Source of the DNA: RGIG5579 sp045597125
Lineage (GTDB): Bacteria > Bacillota > Clostridia > Oscillospirales > SIG627
Assembly (NCBI GenBank): GCA_045597125.1
Contig: JAZODR010000046.1
Coordinates: forward strand, 1-64,000
Length of the DNA: 64,000 bases
Direction: 5' to 3'
This document shows, one piece after another, positions 1 to 7,071 of this stretch. Every line of letters starts with the position of its first letter. The stretch's first letter is position 1. The position numbers and the translations under genes are program-made. The notes under the pieces are model-generated. The model had not been told where the DNA came from. It ran no database searches and saw only the letters and a program-made list of their open reading frames with translations.

Positions 1-104
1 GTGGCGGTATCGAGCAGGCGGCGAAGCGCGCGCTTCAGGCAAGCGGCAAGTTTATCCCGTGGCAGGTGGTCACGATCACGACCGACGGGCGCAGGGTTGA
101 CTAA
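1..104 (+). CDS. 3' end of an unidentified protein (partial)
   Basis: The window opens inside a reading frame whose first full codon is at base 3 and which stops at TAA 102-104. The 33 visible residues include an amphipathic stretch (AAKRALQASGKF) and end in ITTDGRRVD. A perfect hairpin with a T-run follows 9 bases later, as expected at the end of a real transcript. The other two frames give arginine-rich, unlikely peptides. The family cannot be named from this tail. Confidence 0.6.
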   Translation, partial: GGIEQAAKRALQASGKFIPWQVVTITTDGRRVD

Positions 105-113
105 ATATAAATT

Positions 114-149
114 TTGTGGTATACTGAATTCGGTATACCACAATTTTTT
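114..149 (+). terminator. Rho-independent terminator
   Basis: A perfect 11-bp stem (114-124 with 133-143) around an 8-base loop is followed by six T (144-149). It ends the upstream gene. The T-run runs directly into the GGAGG of the next gene at 150-154, so the two units are packed without spare sequence. Confidence 0.85.
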
Positions 150-162
150 GGAGGCGGCGCTT

Positions 163-552
163 ATGTTCAGACGTGACCACATAAAAACCAAGCTGACAGC
201 GTTTGTGCTGTTAAATCTTGCTTTGTGCCTTGTGCTTCTCGTGCTTATACCCGAAAAGACGGGCGGCGGCAGCATACAGATAGACTTTTACGGAATTGAG
301 CAGATGCTCGTTTATTATCCGCTCCTAGCCGTGCTGTACGGTATAGCGACCGCGGTGACATCCTTTCGTGACTACGCATATGCAGGGCTTATGGGCGTGA
401 TATTCTTCGTCTGTGCGCTTGCAAACTCGCTCCGCTACGACATAGTCGAGCCGCCCGCCGCCCTCGTTTACACGGCCATAATGCTCGCGTTTATGCTCGC
501 GACGTTTGGTGTGATCGCGCTTGTACGGAAGTGTCGGGTGAAAATGAAATAA
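163..552 (+). CDS. Small integral membrane protein, unknown function
   Basis: A 129-residue protein with about four hydrophobic segments (roughly residues 11-28, 45-65, 72-88 and 98-119) and a basic C-terminus. The ATG at 163 is chosen because GGAGG lies eight bases upstream; the longer open frame starting at base 1 runs through the terminator hairpin and is not believable as protein. I do not recognise the family. The gene is a monocistronic unit: terminators stand immediately before and after it. Its codons are somewhat richer in G and C than those of the small genes that follow. Confidence 0.7.
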   Translation: MFRRDHIKTKLTAFVLLNLALCLVLLVLIPEKTGGGSIQIDFYGIEQMLVYYPLLAVLYGIATAVTSFRDYAYAGLMGVIFFVCALANSLRYDIVEPPAALVYTAIMLAFMLATFGVIALVRKCRVKMK

Positions 553-554
553 TA

Positions 555-584
555 AAAAAGCTTCGGTGAAAACCGAAGCTTTTT
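555..584 (+). terminator. Rho-independent terminator with GAAA loop
   Basis: A 13-bp stem (555-567 with 572-584) closed by a GAAA tetraloop ends in five T. It starts three bases after the stop codon of the preceding gene. Confidence 0.9.
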
Positions 585-600
585 GACATTTCAAGGCAGA

Positions 601-629
601 TTGAATTATTCACATTTTTGTGCTATAAT
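601..629 (+). promoter_or_regulatory. Sigma-A promoter for the small membrane protein cluster
   Basis: TTGAAT (601-606) and TATAAT (624-629) are separated by 17 bases. It lies about 55 bases before the first gene of the 686-1702 cluster. Confidence 0.75.
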
Positions 630-685
630 TAGGTAAAAGATAATTTCAATCAGTTCGATAAATACGAATTTGGAGGAACTATGCT

Positions 686-844
686 ATGAAAAAGGCATTT
701 CATATGATTTGTTGTGCGGCAGGCAGTGGAATGATTGGTTTCTTTGCAAATCAGTTGAATACAGTAGTTGGATGTGTGTTTTTTACCCTTGGTGTTGCCT
801 TGCTTGTTGGTTCAATCATTATAATCAGCAAAAAGGATAACTGA
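686..844 (+). CDS. 52-residue two-helix membrane protein
   Basis: A short reading frame starts at ATG 686 with GGAGGA nine bases upstream and stops at TGA 842-844. It encodes a peptide with two hydrophobic segments, the second very rich in V, L and I, ending in SKKDN. A two-codon frame (ATG CTA TGA, 681-689) overlaps the start and may couple or dampen initiation. It is the first gene of a four-gene run of small membrane proteins in the same direction. Function unknown. Confidence 0.65.
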   Translation: MKKAFHMICCAAGSGMIGFFANQLNTVVGCVFFTLGVALLVGSIIIISKKDN

Positions 845-872
845 TATACTTCAATTCGAAGGGGGCTATATT

Positions 873-1202
873 ATGACAAGCTATATTGTTGCTTTTCTTG
901 TAGGTGTTCTATGTATTGTTCTTGGAATTTCAAATATGAGAGGAAATATAGCCTCTCTTCATTCGTATCATAGGCATCGTGTTTCCGAAGAAGATAGGAT
1001 ACCATTTGGAAAACAAGTGGGCTTAGGTACTATGATTGTTGGCATCGGTATAATTATATTCAGCGTTATGTCTGCTGTGACCTTGTATACCGAAAACAAC
1101 ATCTTTACATTAATTGGTACCGCAGTTTTGATTGTTGGTATTGTTGTAGGGCTTATTATGAGTTTCAAAGCTATGATTAAATATAACAAAGGTATCTTTT
1201 AA
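873..1202 (+). CDS. Small membrane protein, conserved in Clostridia, unknown function
   Basis: A 109-residue protein with three hydrophobic segments: residues 3-20, about 52-70, and about 78-97. A hydrophilic basic loop (SYHRHRVSEED) separates helix 1 from helix 2. AAGGGGG lies 10 bases before the ATG. The loop motif is one I associate with hypothetical proteins of Clostridia, but no function is known to me. It is 28 bases downstream of the 52-residue gene and probably co-transcribed from the promoter at 601-629. Confidence 0.7.
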   Translation: MTSYIVAFLVGVLCIVLGISNMRGNIASLHSYHRHRVSEEDRIPFGKQVGLGTMIVGIGIIIFSVMSAVTLYTENNIFTLIGTAVLIVGIVVGLIMSFKAMIKYNKGIF

Positions 1203-1238
1203 TTCGTTAAATAAGAATTTGACAAAGGAGGTTCCACA

Positions 1239-1430
1239 ATGAAAAAGATTTTGCTTGTGCTATCGGTAATCTTTACAGTTTTGACTTTTGTAGGGGCAAT
1301 ATATGTGCTCACCTTTGGTGGAACTGTCAATGCTGGTTATGCCGTGATACCTTGTGCAATTTCTACGGCTTGCACGAACGGCTATATATGGTGCAACAAC
1401 AAAGGTAACCGTAATAAACCTACTGAATAA
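1239..1430 (+). CDS. 63-residue two-helix membrane protein
   Basis: The ATG at 1239 follows AAAGGAGG by a normal distance. The peptide starts MKKILLVLSVIF and has two hydrophobic segments (about 4-25 and 31-50) before a polar tail (NNKGNRNKPTE). Its leader resembles those of the neighbouring genes (an AAATAAGAATTTG-like stretch just before the ribosome site). Unknown function; third member of the small membrane cluster. Confidence 0.65.
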   Translation: MKKILLVLSVIFTVLTFVGAIYVLTFGGTVNAGYAVIPCAISTACTNGYIWCNNKGNRNKPTE

Positions 1431-1459
1431 ATTCCAATTTGACAAAGGGGGGTATCCGT

Positions 1460-1702
1460 ATGGATAACAAGAAAAATAAGAAAAAAGAACCTTGGAGAAT
1501 TATTGTTTTCATAATCTCCGTATTGTTTATCGTATTTATGTGGGTGAAGAATGACATCGTAGCCATTTATACTACTATGCCCGCAGAACAGGTTGCTCCT
1601 CTGATTGCCACAACGATTGTAGTTTCTCTGATTAAAGTTGCCGCCATAGCAGGTGTAGTTTTGCTAATTAAGTGGATTATTGGCAAAATTAATAAGAAGT
1701 AA
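1460..1702 (+). CDS. 80-residue two-helix membrane protein
   Basis: The start is placed at ATG 1460, preceded by AAAGGGGGG; an upstream TTG at 1439 would put the ribosome site inside the coding sequence. The N-terminus is strongly basic (DNKKNKKKEPWR), followed by two hydrophobic helices (about 14-33 and 46-73) and a basic tail (GKINKK). Unknown function; last member of the small membrane cluster and followed by a terminator at 1791-1829. Confidence 0.65.
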   Translation: MDNKKNKKKEPWRIIVFIISVLFIVFMWVKNDIVAIYTTMPAEQVAPLIATTIVVSLIKVAAIAGVVLLIKWIIGKINKK

Positions 1703-1737
1703 GTAAATAAATTCCGATTTATCGACAAGTTTAAAAA

Positions 1738-1782
1738 AGATATCTAAATCGGTGCAACTTTTCTTTTTGCAGATTTTCTTGC
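1738..1782 (+). repeat. Short direct repeat, copy A (hairpin deleted)
   Basis: The stretch starting AGATATCTAAATCGG reappears at 3278-3354. Both copies share about 22 bases on the left and about 22 bases on the right (TTCTTTTTGCAGATTTTCTTG), but copy A lacks the 30-odd bases of terminator hairpin present in copy B. The pair brackets the decayed 1783-3277 segment. Confidence 0.75.
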
Positions 1783-1790
1783 CATTTTTT

Positions 1791-1829
1791 AAGAGGTTGC
1801 GCATAAAATTTATGCGCAACCTCTTTTTT
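1791..1829 (+). terminator. Rho-independent terminator
   Basis: A perfect 15-bp stem (1791-1805 with 1811-1825) with a five-base loop is followed by a T-run. It ends the cluster of small membrane proteins. Confidence 0.9.
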
Positions 1830-1863
1830 GTTTTTGAGCTGCCTTCTCCACCAAGGAGAATGA

Positions 1864-2097
1864 GTAATAAATTTAGAAAAAGGAGATGGTGAAAAATACG
1901 GCCCTATTATTCTCAGCAGTAACTGTGACTGCCAACGACCCGTTCGTGCGAAAGCATACCTCTATGGTGATGAAGAAACCTATCCCCCTGGTACGCGACT
2001 TATGCTTCTGTCAACCCCAATTTTTGTCAACAAAAAAGACACAAAATTCAGGGCAAAAGACCCAAGTGAATGGGTGTTTGTGTGGGATTTTTTATGA
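1864..2097 (+). pseudogene. 5'-truncated or frameshifted gene remnant
   Basis: The frame from 1864 to TGA 2095-2097 encodes a protein-like 77-residue stretch with motifs NCDCQRPVRAKAYLYGDEE and DPSEWVFVWDFL, but it has no start codon near its beginning and meets a stop (TGA 1861-1863) upstream. An ATG at 1860 in another frame would join it if one A were removed from the A-run at about 1876-1880, giving an 80-odd-residue protein, but the ribosome-site spacing there is too short to be convincing. The segment just upstream (GCCTTCTCCACCAAGGAGAA, 1841-1860) resembles a dispersed repeat I know from uncultured Clostridia. Family not recognised. Confidence 0.45.
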
Positions 2098-2126
2098 TAT
2101 AAGATTACGCTTCGCTTCGTTCAGGT

Positions 2127-2945
2127 TTACACGCCGTTGAAAATTTCCCAGCGAGGATATGCCTTGAAAGTCGTGCCCACAGACACGCTCGAAAGGTTCG
2201 TTCCGGTACAAGAAACCACGGTAAGCTCAGAGGAGCCATTCTTTTTCAGAGTGATCACTCCGCCGTCTGCAAAGGTAACAACCAAAAGGGAATCTTGCAC
2301 CTCATAAGTAAATCGAGGATAGGCTTCCGTAGTTACGGAATAGACTCTTCCATTGTAAACCCTTGCCTTGACGTCCATATTGGGCGTGGGATAAAGATAG
2401 GAGGAGTCGGAGGAGGTATATTCCGTCCATGTATCCCCGGCAGAAACGTTCGCAGAACTTCTTTGGAAGTCAAGCAAAACCAATTCCACAGCGTAGGGCG
2501 CCAAACCTTCCTTGCCGGGAACTCCAACATTAACGATTTCCCTTCCGTGTTTCCAATAATATTTTTTTAAGTCAGCAAAATCGCTGTGCTGATCAGCATC
2601 GCATCGAATGCAGACCAAGGACTGAAATTCGTGACCCAATGCGCTCCCCTCCGTCGCACCGCAGGAACAACTCCTAGGCTGCATACAGGTAGCGACAGAA
2701 AAAGAATGAGTGTGCGCAGAATTGTTAGCCTCACCGGAAACACCTGTAGTAGTTTCATTTGGTGCTGTAGATGTTTCTTTTGTGGTTGCAGGGGTGTTTC
2801 CCGTTGTATCAGTCTCCTTGGTATTGGGTGTAGTGATTTTGCTTGAAACCCCTGTTTCGTTGTTTTGATGGTTGCTTTTTTTGCCACAAGCCACAAGACC
2901 GAGACACATAACAAACACAAGAATTAAACATAGAACTTTTTTCAT
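2127..2945 (-). CDS. Secreted lipoprotein with Cys/His-rich segment
   Basis: A 272-residue protein with a type II signal peptide (MKKVLCLILVFVMCLG, lipobox LVAC, Cys at residue 20), a threonine/serine-rich low-complexity linker (about 30-75), then a compact Cys/His motif (HTHSF, ATC, SCSCG, GHEF, CIRC, about residues 78-118) of a kind often seen in clostridial lipoproteins and possibly metal-binding. The C-terminal half (about 120-272) looks like beta-rich extracellular domain. It is the only intact gene between the two repeat copies at 1738 and 3278 and is transcribed against its neighbours. Function unknown. Confidence 0.75.
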   Translation of the reverse strand: MKKVLCLILVFVMCLGLVACGKKSNHQNNETGVSSKITTPNTKETDTTGNTPATTKETSTAPNETTTGVSGEANNSAHTHSFSVATCMQPRSCSCGATEGSALGHEFQSLVCIRCDADQHSDFADLKKYYWKHGREIVNVGVPGKEGLAPYAVELVLLDFQRSSANVSAGDTWTEYTSSDSSYLYPTPNMDVKARVYNGRVYSVTTEAYPRFTYEVQDSLLVVTFADGGVITLKKNGSSELTVVSCTGTNLSSVSVGTTFKAYPRWEIFNGV

Positions 2946-3003
2946 TGTTGTAAACTCCTTATCAGAATTTCCACCACCAAGATATCATACCTCTTAAAAT
3001 TTG

Positions 3004-3186
3004 TCAAATATCATCCACAATATCGGCATCGATATAATTTGCAATTTCCTCCACAGACTTGGGTGTGCAGAGAAGAGATTGTGAAGGCTCCAAGACCACC
3101 TTGGTTGCTTCCACGTAGTCGTGCTTAGTTTTTAGGATAAACATAGCAGAAATGTTGTTTACTGCATTCACAAGTGCCGCTTGGAT
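3004..3186 (-). pseudogene. Truncated gene remnant, unidentified
   Basis: On the minus strand an open frame runs from 3186 to TGA at 3006-3004 with convincing protein character (QAALVNAVNNISAMFILK, then TPKSVEEIANYIDADIVDDI). An in-frame ATG lies at 3144, giving only 46 residues, with no ribosome site. A stop closes the frame upstream at 3189-3187. It looks like the C-terminus of a longer lost gene. Upstream of the lipoprotein gene there is nothing else coding between 2946 and 3432 except this piece, the repeat, a terminator and a promoter. Confidence 0.4.
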
Positions 3187-3277
3187 TCACCAATTTGGGT
3201 CACTTTCTAACTTTTATATGCATTTTCGGGGGGAGTATACTTACCGCACTTTCTTTGTTTTTGTTATACAATTAACC

Positions 3278-3354
3278 AGATATCTAAATCGGCGCAACTT
3301 GCCAAAAAGAAAACCATCCATTCGGATGGTTTTCTTTTTGCAGATTTTCTTGAC
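3278..3354 (+). repeat. Short direct repeat, copy B (with hairpin)
   Basis: Matches copy A at 1738-1782 on both flanks and carries in its middle a complete terminator hairpin (3304-3339) that copy A lacks. Its right edge overlaps the -35 box of the next operon. Confidence 0.75.
3304..3339 (+). terminator. Rho-independent terminator
   Basis: A 16-bp perfect stem (3304-3319 with 3324-3339) with an ATTC loop; the right arm ends TTCTTTTT. It insulates the operon that follows. It is symmetrical enough to work in both directions. Confidence 0.85.
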
Positions 3355-3378
3355 ATAGGTTTTGGATTTAGATATAAT
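3350..3378 (+). promoter_or_regulatory. Consensus sigma-A promoter of the polyprenyl-pentose operon
   Basis: TTGACA (3350-3355) and TATAAT (3373-3378) with exact 17-base spacing, about 55 bases before the first start codon of the operon. Confidence 0.9.
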
Positions 3379-3432
3379 ACACTTGATTAATTTGATAAAA
3401 AAGGCTGTGATTTGCCGGGAGGAGAAAGCGTA

Positions 3433-5223
3433 ATGGGAACAAACAATAAAAGTAATGTTGCAGCTAAATTGTTATTTATTTCCGGGCTATCTTTGATTGC
3501 TTTTGTTTTTTTGAATATATTGATAAGTGCTACCCTATTTATATTTAAAATAAGTATATCGTCTTTTAGCCCGATTAGTTCTTTTGTGCTTACTCTTGGA
3601 TTGATTTTTTATCTGCTGCGCAAGAACAAATTGATAACAAAAAAGAACTGTGCAGCGCTTATCGTATTAATTTTGTTTGTAACATTGATTATCGGCGGGA
3701 GTATTTATCATTCGGGACTTGTGGTGGATGATACATGGGATGGAAACGACTACCATAAAAAATCCATTGGTAAATTGCGTGATGGTTGGAACCCGGTTTA
3801 TGAAAACTTGGAAGATTTTGACAAAAATTCATCTACAAGTTTTGGATTGACTGAGACAAATACAATTTGGGAAAATCATTATGCAAAAGCATCGCACATT
3901 TTTGCAGCAAATATTTATGCACTGACAGATAATATTGAAACCGGAAAATCAATTAATATGATTAGTCTTGTGGCTTTGGTTTTGATTTGTGCATCCTATT
4001 TGGTTTTCAAAAAGAAGAAATTGTTATTTGTGGTTGCTTTTTCTCTGAGTGTTTTGACGTACTCTGTGTTTGTTGCGCAAATGCCCACCAACTACGTTGA
4101 CCATCTTTTGGGGATGTATCTGTTTTTGCTGATTTTTGGCTTTTTTATTTTCGAAGAGAAAGAGTTTTTCCCAACGCATCTTGAGTCCTTGGCGTTGTTT
4201 TTTATGACGCTGTGCATTTTAATCAACATTAAGTTTTCTTCTTTTGCTTATGCCGGCCTTTATTGCTTGGGATATTATATTTGGTATATTTATCGGCTTG
4301 CGAAGAAAAAACTTGACAAAGCTTTCTTCACACGGTTTACTCTTATTGCATTCGTTGCTGTAATCGTGGGAGTATTTGTAATCGGTCTTTCTGTTTATCC
4401 TAAGAATTTTATTGATCACGGGCATCCGTTTTATCCGCTATTTGGAGAGGGAAAAGTTGATATTATGACAGCGAACTCTCCTGCAAGTTTTGAGGACCTT
4501 TCTCCGATAGAACGCTTTTTCCATGCTACTTTTTCAGAGTGTGACAATATAATTTATGCCTCGGGTGCTGCACCGAAATTGAAAATTCCGTTTACTTATA
4601 AAATTGAAGAATTTGAAAAATTGCAAGCGACCGATTTGCGTATTTCCGGTCACGGCGTGTTCTTCAGCGGAATACTTCTTGTAAGTGTTTTGGTTCTCGT
4701 TTGTTGCGGTATTTTTCTTAAAAGAAAAAATCCGAGGTTGTTTTCCGTTACCGTGATTCCTCTTGCGATAACGTGTGTTTTGACTTTTGCTCTTGGAGAA
4801 TCCTGGTGGGCGCGTTATTTTCCCCAGTTGTTTTTGTTTGCGTTGTTTGCGCTTTTGTATCTGGACGAAATGGACTTTCTTCCGGCTCGCATTATAAAGG
4901 GTTTGCTCATTGTTATCATTTTAACCAATAATATTTGCACGGTGGTACAAACACAAGAGCGTGTTTCTACACACGCTGCCGATGTTGAAGCACAATATGA
5001 GCAGTTTGAAGCGGCGTTAAGCGAACATGATGGAACGGTTGTCTTTTCAACCTCGTTTTTGGGTTCTTGTTATAATATCAGAGATCGGTACGGAGATGAG
5101 TTTGAGTATCAATTTCATTCCGAACCGGTTCCCGTTGACTATCAAAAGAGTTTTCCATTGTTGTACGGTTACATGACAGGGAGTATTGAAAATGATCAAA
5201 TATCTGAATTTGATTCGAATTAA
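3433..5223 (+). CDS. GT-C type membrane glycosyltransferase-like protein
   Basis: A 596-residue polytopic protein with roughly 11 to 13 hydrophobic helices. After the third helix an extracytoplasmic loop carries an acidic motif (VVDDTWDGNDYH) followed by GWNPVYE, the pattern of GT-C glycosyltransferases that take sugars from polyprenyl phosphate carriers and place the catalytic Asp in the first large outer loop. A hydrophilic tail (about residues 500-596) follows the last helix. The ATG at 3433 is chosen because GGAGGAG lies upstream; the TTG at 3412 precedes that site. It is first in an operon with UbiA, HAD and GtrA genes and overlaps the UbiA gene by 32 bases. The acceptor is unknown; an exopolysaccharide, teichoic-type polymer or surface glycolipid is possible. 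Confidence 0.65.
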   Translation: MGTNNKSNVAAKLLFISGLSLIAFVFLNILISATLFIFKISISSFSPISSFVLTLGLIFYLLRKNKLITKKNCAALIVLILFVTLIIGGSIYHSGLVVDDTWDGNDYHKKSIGKLRDGWNPVYENLEDFDKNSSTSFGLTETNTIWENHYAKASHIFAANIYALTDNIETGKSINMISLVALVLICASYLVFKKKKLLFVVAFSLSVLTYSVFVAQMPTNYVDHLLGMYLFLLIFGFFIFEEKEFFPTHLESLALFFMTLCILINIKFSSFAYAGLYCLGYYIWYIYRLAKKKLDKAFFTRFTLIAFVAVIVGVFVIGLSVYPKNFIDHGHPFYPLFGEGKVDIMTANSPASFEDLSPIERFFHATFSECDNIIYASGAAPKLKIPFTYKIEEFEKLQATDLRISGHGVFFSGILLVSVLVLVCCGIFLKRKNPRLFSVTVIPLAITCVLTFALGESWWARYFPQLFLFALFALLYLDEMDFLPARIIKGLLIVIILTNNICTVVQTQERVSTHAADVEAQYEQFEAALSEHDGTVVFSTSFLGSCYNIRDRYGDEFEYQFHSEPVPVDYQKSFPLLYGYMTGSIENDQISEFDSN

Positions 5224-6052
5224 ACATTATATTAAAAATGTATTGATTTTTGTTCCAATGATTTGTGCAATGCAGATCACCGGAAAAAATATCCTGATTA
5301 GTATTTTGGCTTTTTTCAGCTTTGGTTTTTTGTGCTCTGCGGTTTATATCATGAATGATATTCGTGATATTGAGCAGGATCGTCAACATCCCAAGAAGAA
5401 AAATCGTCCTTTGGCAAGCGGTGCGGTGAAGAAGGGTGAGGCTATTGTAATTTCGATTGTTTTACTTTGCCTTTCTTTCGGGCTGAATATGGTTGTTAAT
5501 CATTTCCGCTTTTTCAATTTGTCTTTTGTTTTTCTTGTAGCATATGCTTTGATCAATTTGGCGTATAGCTTTGGTCTGAAGAATTTTGCTATTCTTGATA
5601 TCGTGTTGCTTGCAACCGACTTTGTGCTTCGCGTGTATTACGGTGCCGCTATTTTTTCAATTGAGGTATCGCCGTGGTTATTTTTGACCATTCTGAGTGC
5701 TTCTATGTTTATGGGGCTGGGCAAAAGGAAAAAAGAATTAATCAAAACCCCTTCTGCGCGCAAGGTGCTGAAAGAATATAACGAAGCCTTTTTGGATAAG
5801 TATCAGAGCGTTATGTTATCTCTTGTTCTTGTATTTTATTCTTTGTGGACCGTTCAACAGGGAATCGTGCTTTTGAATTTTTCCGTTGTATTGGTGCTGG
5901 TAATTCTTATGCGATATTCTTTAATTATTGAAAAGACGGACGAGGGAGACCCTACAAGCGTTCTTTATTCTGATAAAATATTGCTTGTTTTGTGCTTGAT
6001 ATATGCCATTTTTATGCTATGTATCTTTTTGAGTATGGAGTCTGTTAAATGA
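5192..6052 (+). CDS. UbiA-family prenyltransferase, DPPR-synthase-like
   Basis: A 286-residue membrane protein with about eight helices. It carries NDIRDIEQDRQHP (the NDxxDxxxD prenyl-diphosphate/Mg motif), followed by KNRPLASG, and a second loop with YSFGLKNFAILD. This combination matches decaprenyl-phosphate phosphoribosyltransferases (5-phosphoribosyl diphosphate + polyprenyl phosphate) better than quinone UbiA enzymes, and no quinone genes are nearby. ATG 5192 has AGGGAG eight bases upstream; TTG 5186 is too close to it. It sits inside the 3' end of the GT-C gene and its stop overlaps the next ATG (ATGA), so the genes are translationally coupled. Substrate specificity is inferred from context. 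Confidence 0.75.
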   Translation: MIKYLNLIRIKHYIKNVLIFVPMICAMQITGKNILISILAFFSFGFLCSAVYIMNDIRDIEQDRQHPKKKNRPLASGAVKKGEAIVISIVLLCLSFGLNMVVNHFRFFNLSFVFLVAYALINLAYSFGLKNFAILDIVLLATDFVLRVYYGAAIFSIEVSPWLFLTILSASMFMGLGKRKKELIKTPSARKVLKEYNEAFLDKYQSVMLSLVLVFYSLWTVQQGIVLLNFSVVLVLVILMRYSLIIEKTDEGDPTSVLYSDKILLVLCLIYAIFMLCIFLSMESVK

Positions 6053-6606
6053 ATGTGTTTGATTTTGACGATACCATTTATGACGGTGACTCCAGCGTTG
6101 ATTTTTTCAAGTTTTGTTGCAAGAAAAATTGCGAAACACTAAAAATCCTTCCGTTTTTTGGCGTAAATGTTTTTCTGTATTTGCTAAAGCTGCGAACCAA
6201 GGAACAAATGAAATCGTCATATTTCGGTTTTGTGAGATATATTGAAAATATTGATGAAACTGTGGAGAGCTTTTGGAAAACGCATCAGTATAAAATCAAA
6301 GAGTTTTACAAAAGAAAACATTGTGACGATGACCTTGTTATCAGTGCTTCTCCTGATTTTTTGCTGGAACCTATTTGCAGGCAGTTAAATGTCAGGCTGA
6401 TAGCAACGCGCGTTGACCCGAAGACCGGACAACTGCTTGGAAAAAACTGCCGCGGGAAGGAAAAGGTTCGCCGATTTTGTGAATACACATCGGAAGAGAT
6501 TGATGAGTTTTATTCCGATTCATTATCGGATTCTCCTTTGCGTGACAAGGCGAAAAAGGCATTCCTGGTAAAAGGGAATCGCTTGTTGGATTGGGAAGAA
6601 AAATGA
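6049..6606 (+). CDS. HAD-superfamily phosphatase (subfamily IB)
   Basis: A 185-residue soluble protein with the HAD motifs in order: DFDDTIYDGDSS at residues 4-15 (nucleophile Asp), VISAS at about 98 (motif II), a Lys in the GKEKVRRF segment (motif III), and YSDSLSDSPLRDKA (motif IV). This is the phosphoserine-phosphatase-like IB group that is often found next to or fused with UbiA/DPPR-synthase proteins. In this operon it would remove the 5-phosphate from polyprenyl-phosphoryl-5-phosphoribose. ATGA overlaps with both neighbours show tight coupling. The exact substrate is inference. Confidence 0.8.
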   Translation: MNVFDFDDTIYDGDSSVDFFKFCCKKNCETLKILPFFGVNVFLYLLKLRTKEQMKSSYFGFVRYIENIDETVESFWKTHQYKIKEFYKRKHCDDDLVISASPDFLLEPICRQLNVRLIATRVDPKTGQLLGKNCRGKEKVRRFCEYTSEEIDEFYSDSLSDSPLRDKAKKAFLVKGNRLLDWEEK

Positions 6607-7016
6607 GAATTAAGTCACTACTCATAAAATATCGCGATCTGATTCTTTACGGCGTTTTTGGCGTATTAACCACACTTGTAAATATTGTTGCTTATTGGTT
6701 CATGGCGCACGTGCTTGGGTTCAAAACGATGCCCGGTACAGTGGTGGCATGGTTTGCGGCGGTAATTTTTGCCTATTTAACCAATCGGAAGTGGGTGTTT
6801 CACAGCGCTGCGGTATCTTGCGCCGATATTATCAAAGAAATCATATCTTTTTTTCTTTGCAGGTTGTTTTCCGGTTTGGTTGATTGGGGTTGCATGTATA
6901 TTTTCGTGGATATTTTGCATTTCCATGATGTAATGATCAAAGCGGGAGCTAACATTCTTGTGATTATATTGAATTATATTGCCAGTAAACTTATTATCTT
7001 TAAATCTAATAAATAG
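6603..7016 (+). CDS. GtrA-family membrane protein
   Basis: A 137-residue protein with four helices and the GtrA signature features: LILYGVFGVLTTLVNI in helix 1, an NRKWVF motif after helix 2, and a final helix with N-Y-I-A-S-K. GtrA proteins are thought to move or organise polyprenyl-phosphate-linked sugars at the membrane; a mycobacterial relative (Rv3789) has been linked to decaprenyl-phosphoryl-arabinose. The start at ATG 6603 overlaps the upstream TGA; the alternative TTG 6591 has no ribosome site. It ends the operon, followed directly by a terminator. Confidence 0.85.
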   Translation: MRIKSLLIKYRDLILYGVFGVLTTLVNIVAYWFMAHVLGFKTMPGTVVAWFAAVIFAYLTNRKWVFHSAAVSCADIIKEIISFFLCRLFSGLVDWGCMYIFVDILHFHDVMIKAGANILVIILNYIASKLIIFKSNK

Positions 7017-7026
7017 GCGATTGATA

Positions 7027-7062
7027 AAAAATATCCCAGGTCGAAAGACTTGGGATATTTTT
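7027..7062. terminator. Bidirectional terminator with GAAA loop
   Basis: A 16-bp stem with one G-T pair (7027-7042 with 7047-7062), GAAA loop, A-run on the left and T-run on the right. It lies between the convergent GtrA and mgtE genes. An almost identical hairpin follows tRNA-Glu at 38426-38460. Confidence 0.9.
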
Positions 7063-7071
7063 GTGAAGCGA

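Noticed and set aside
1886..2140. 84-codon frame starting at 1886
   Set aside because: The protein-like signal is in the neighbouring frame (1864-2097); this one is its offset shadow although GGAGATGG precedes it.
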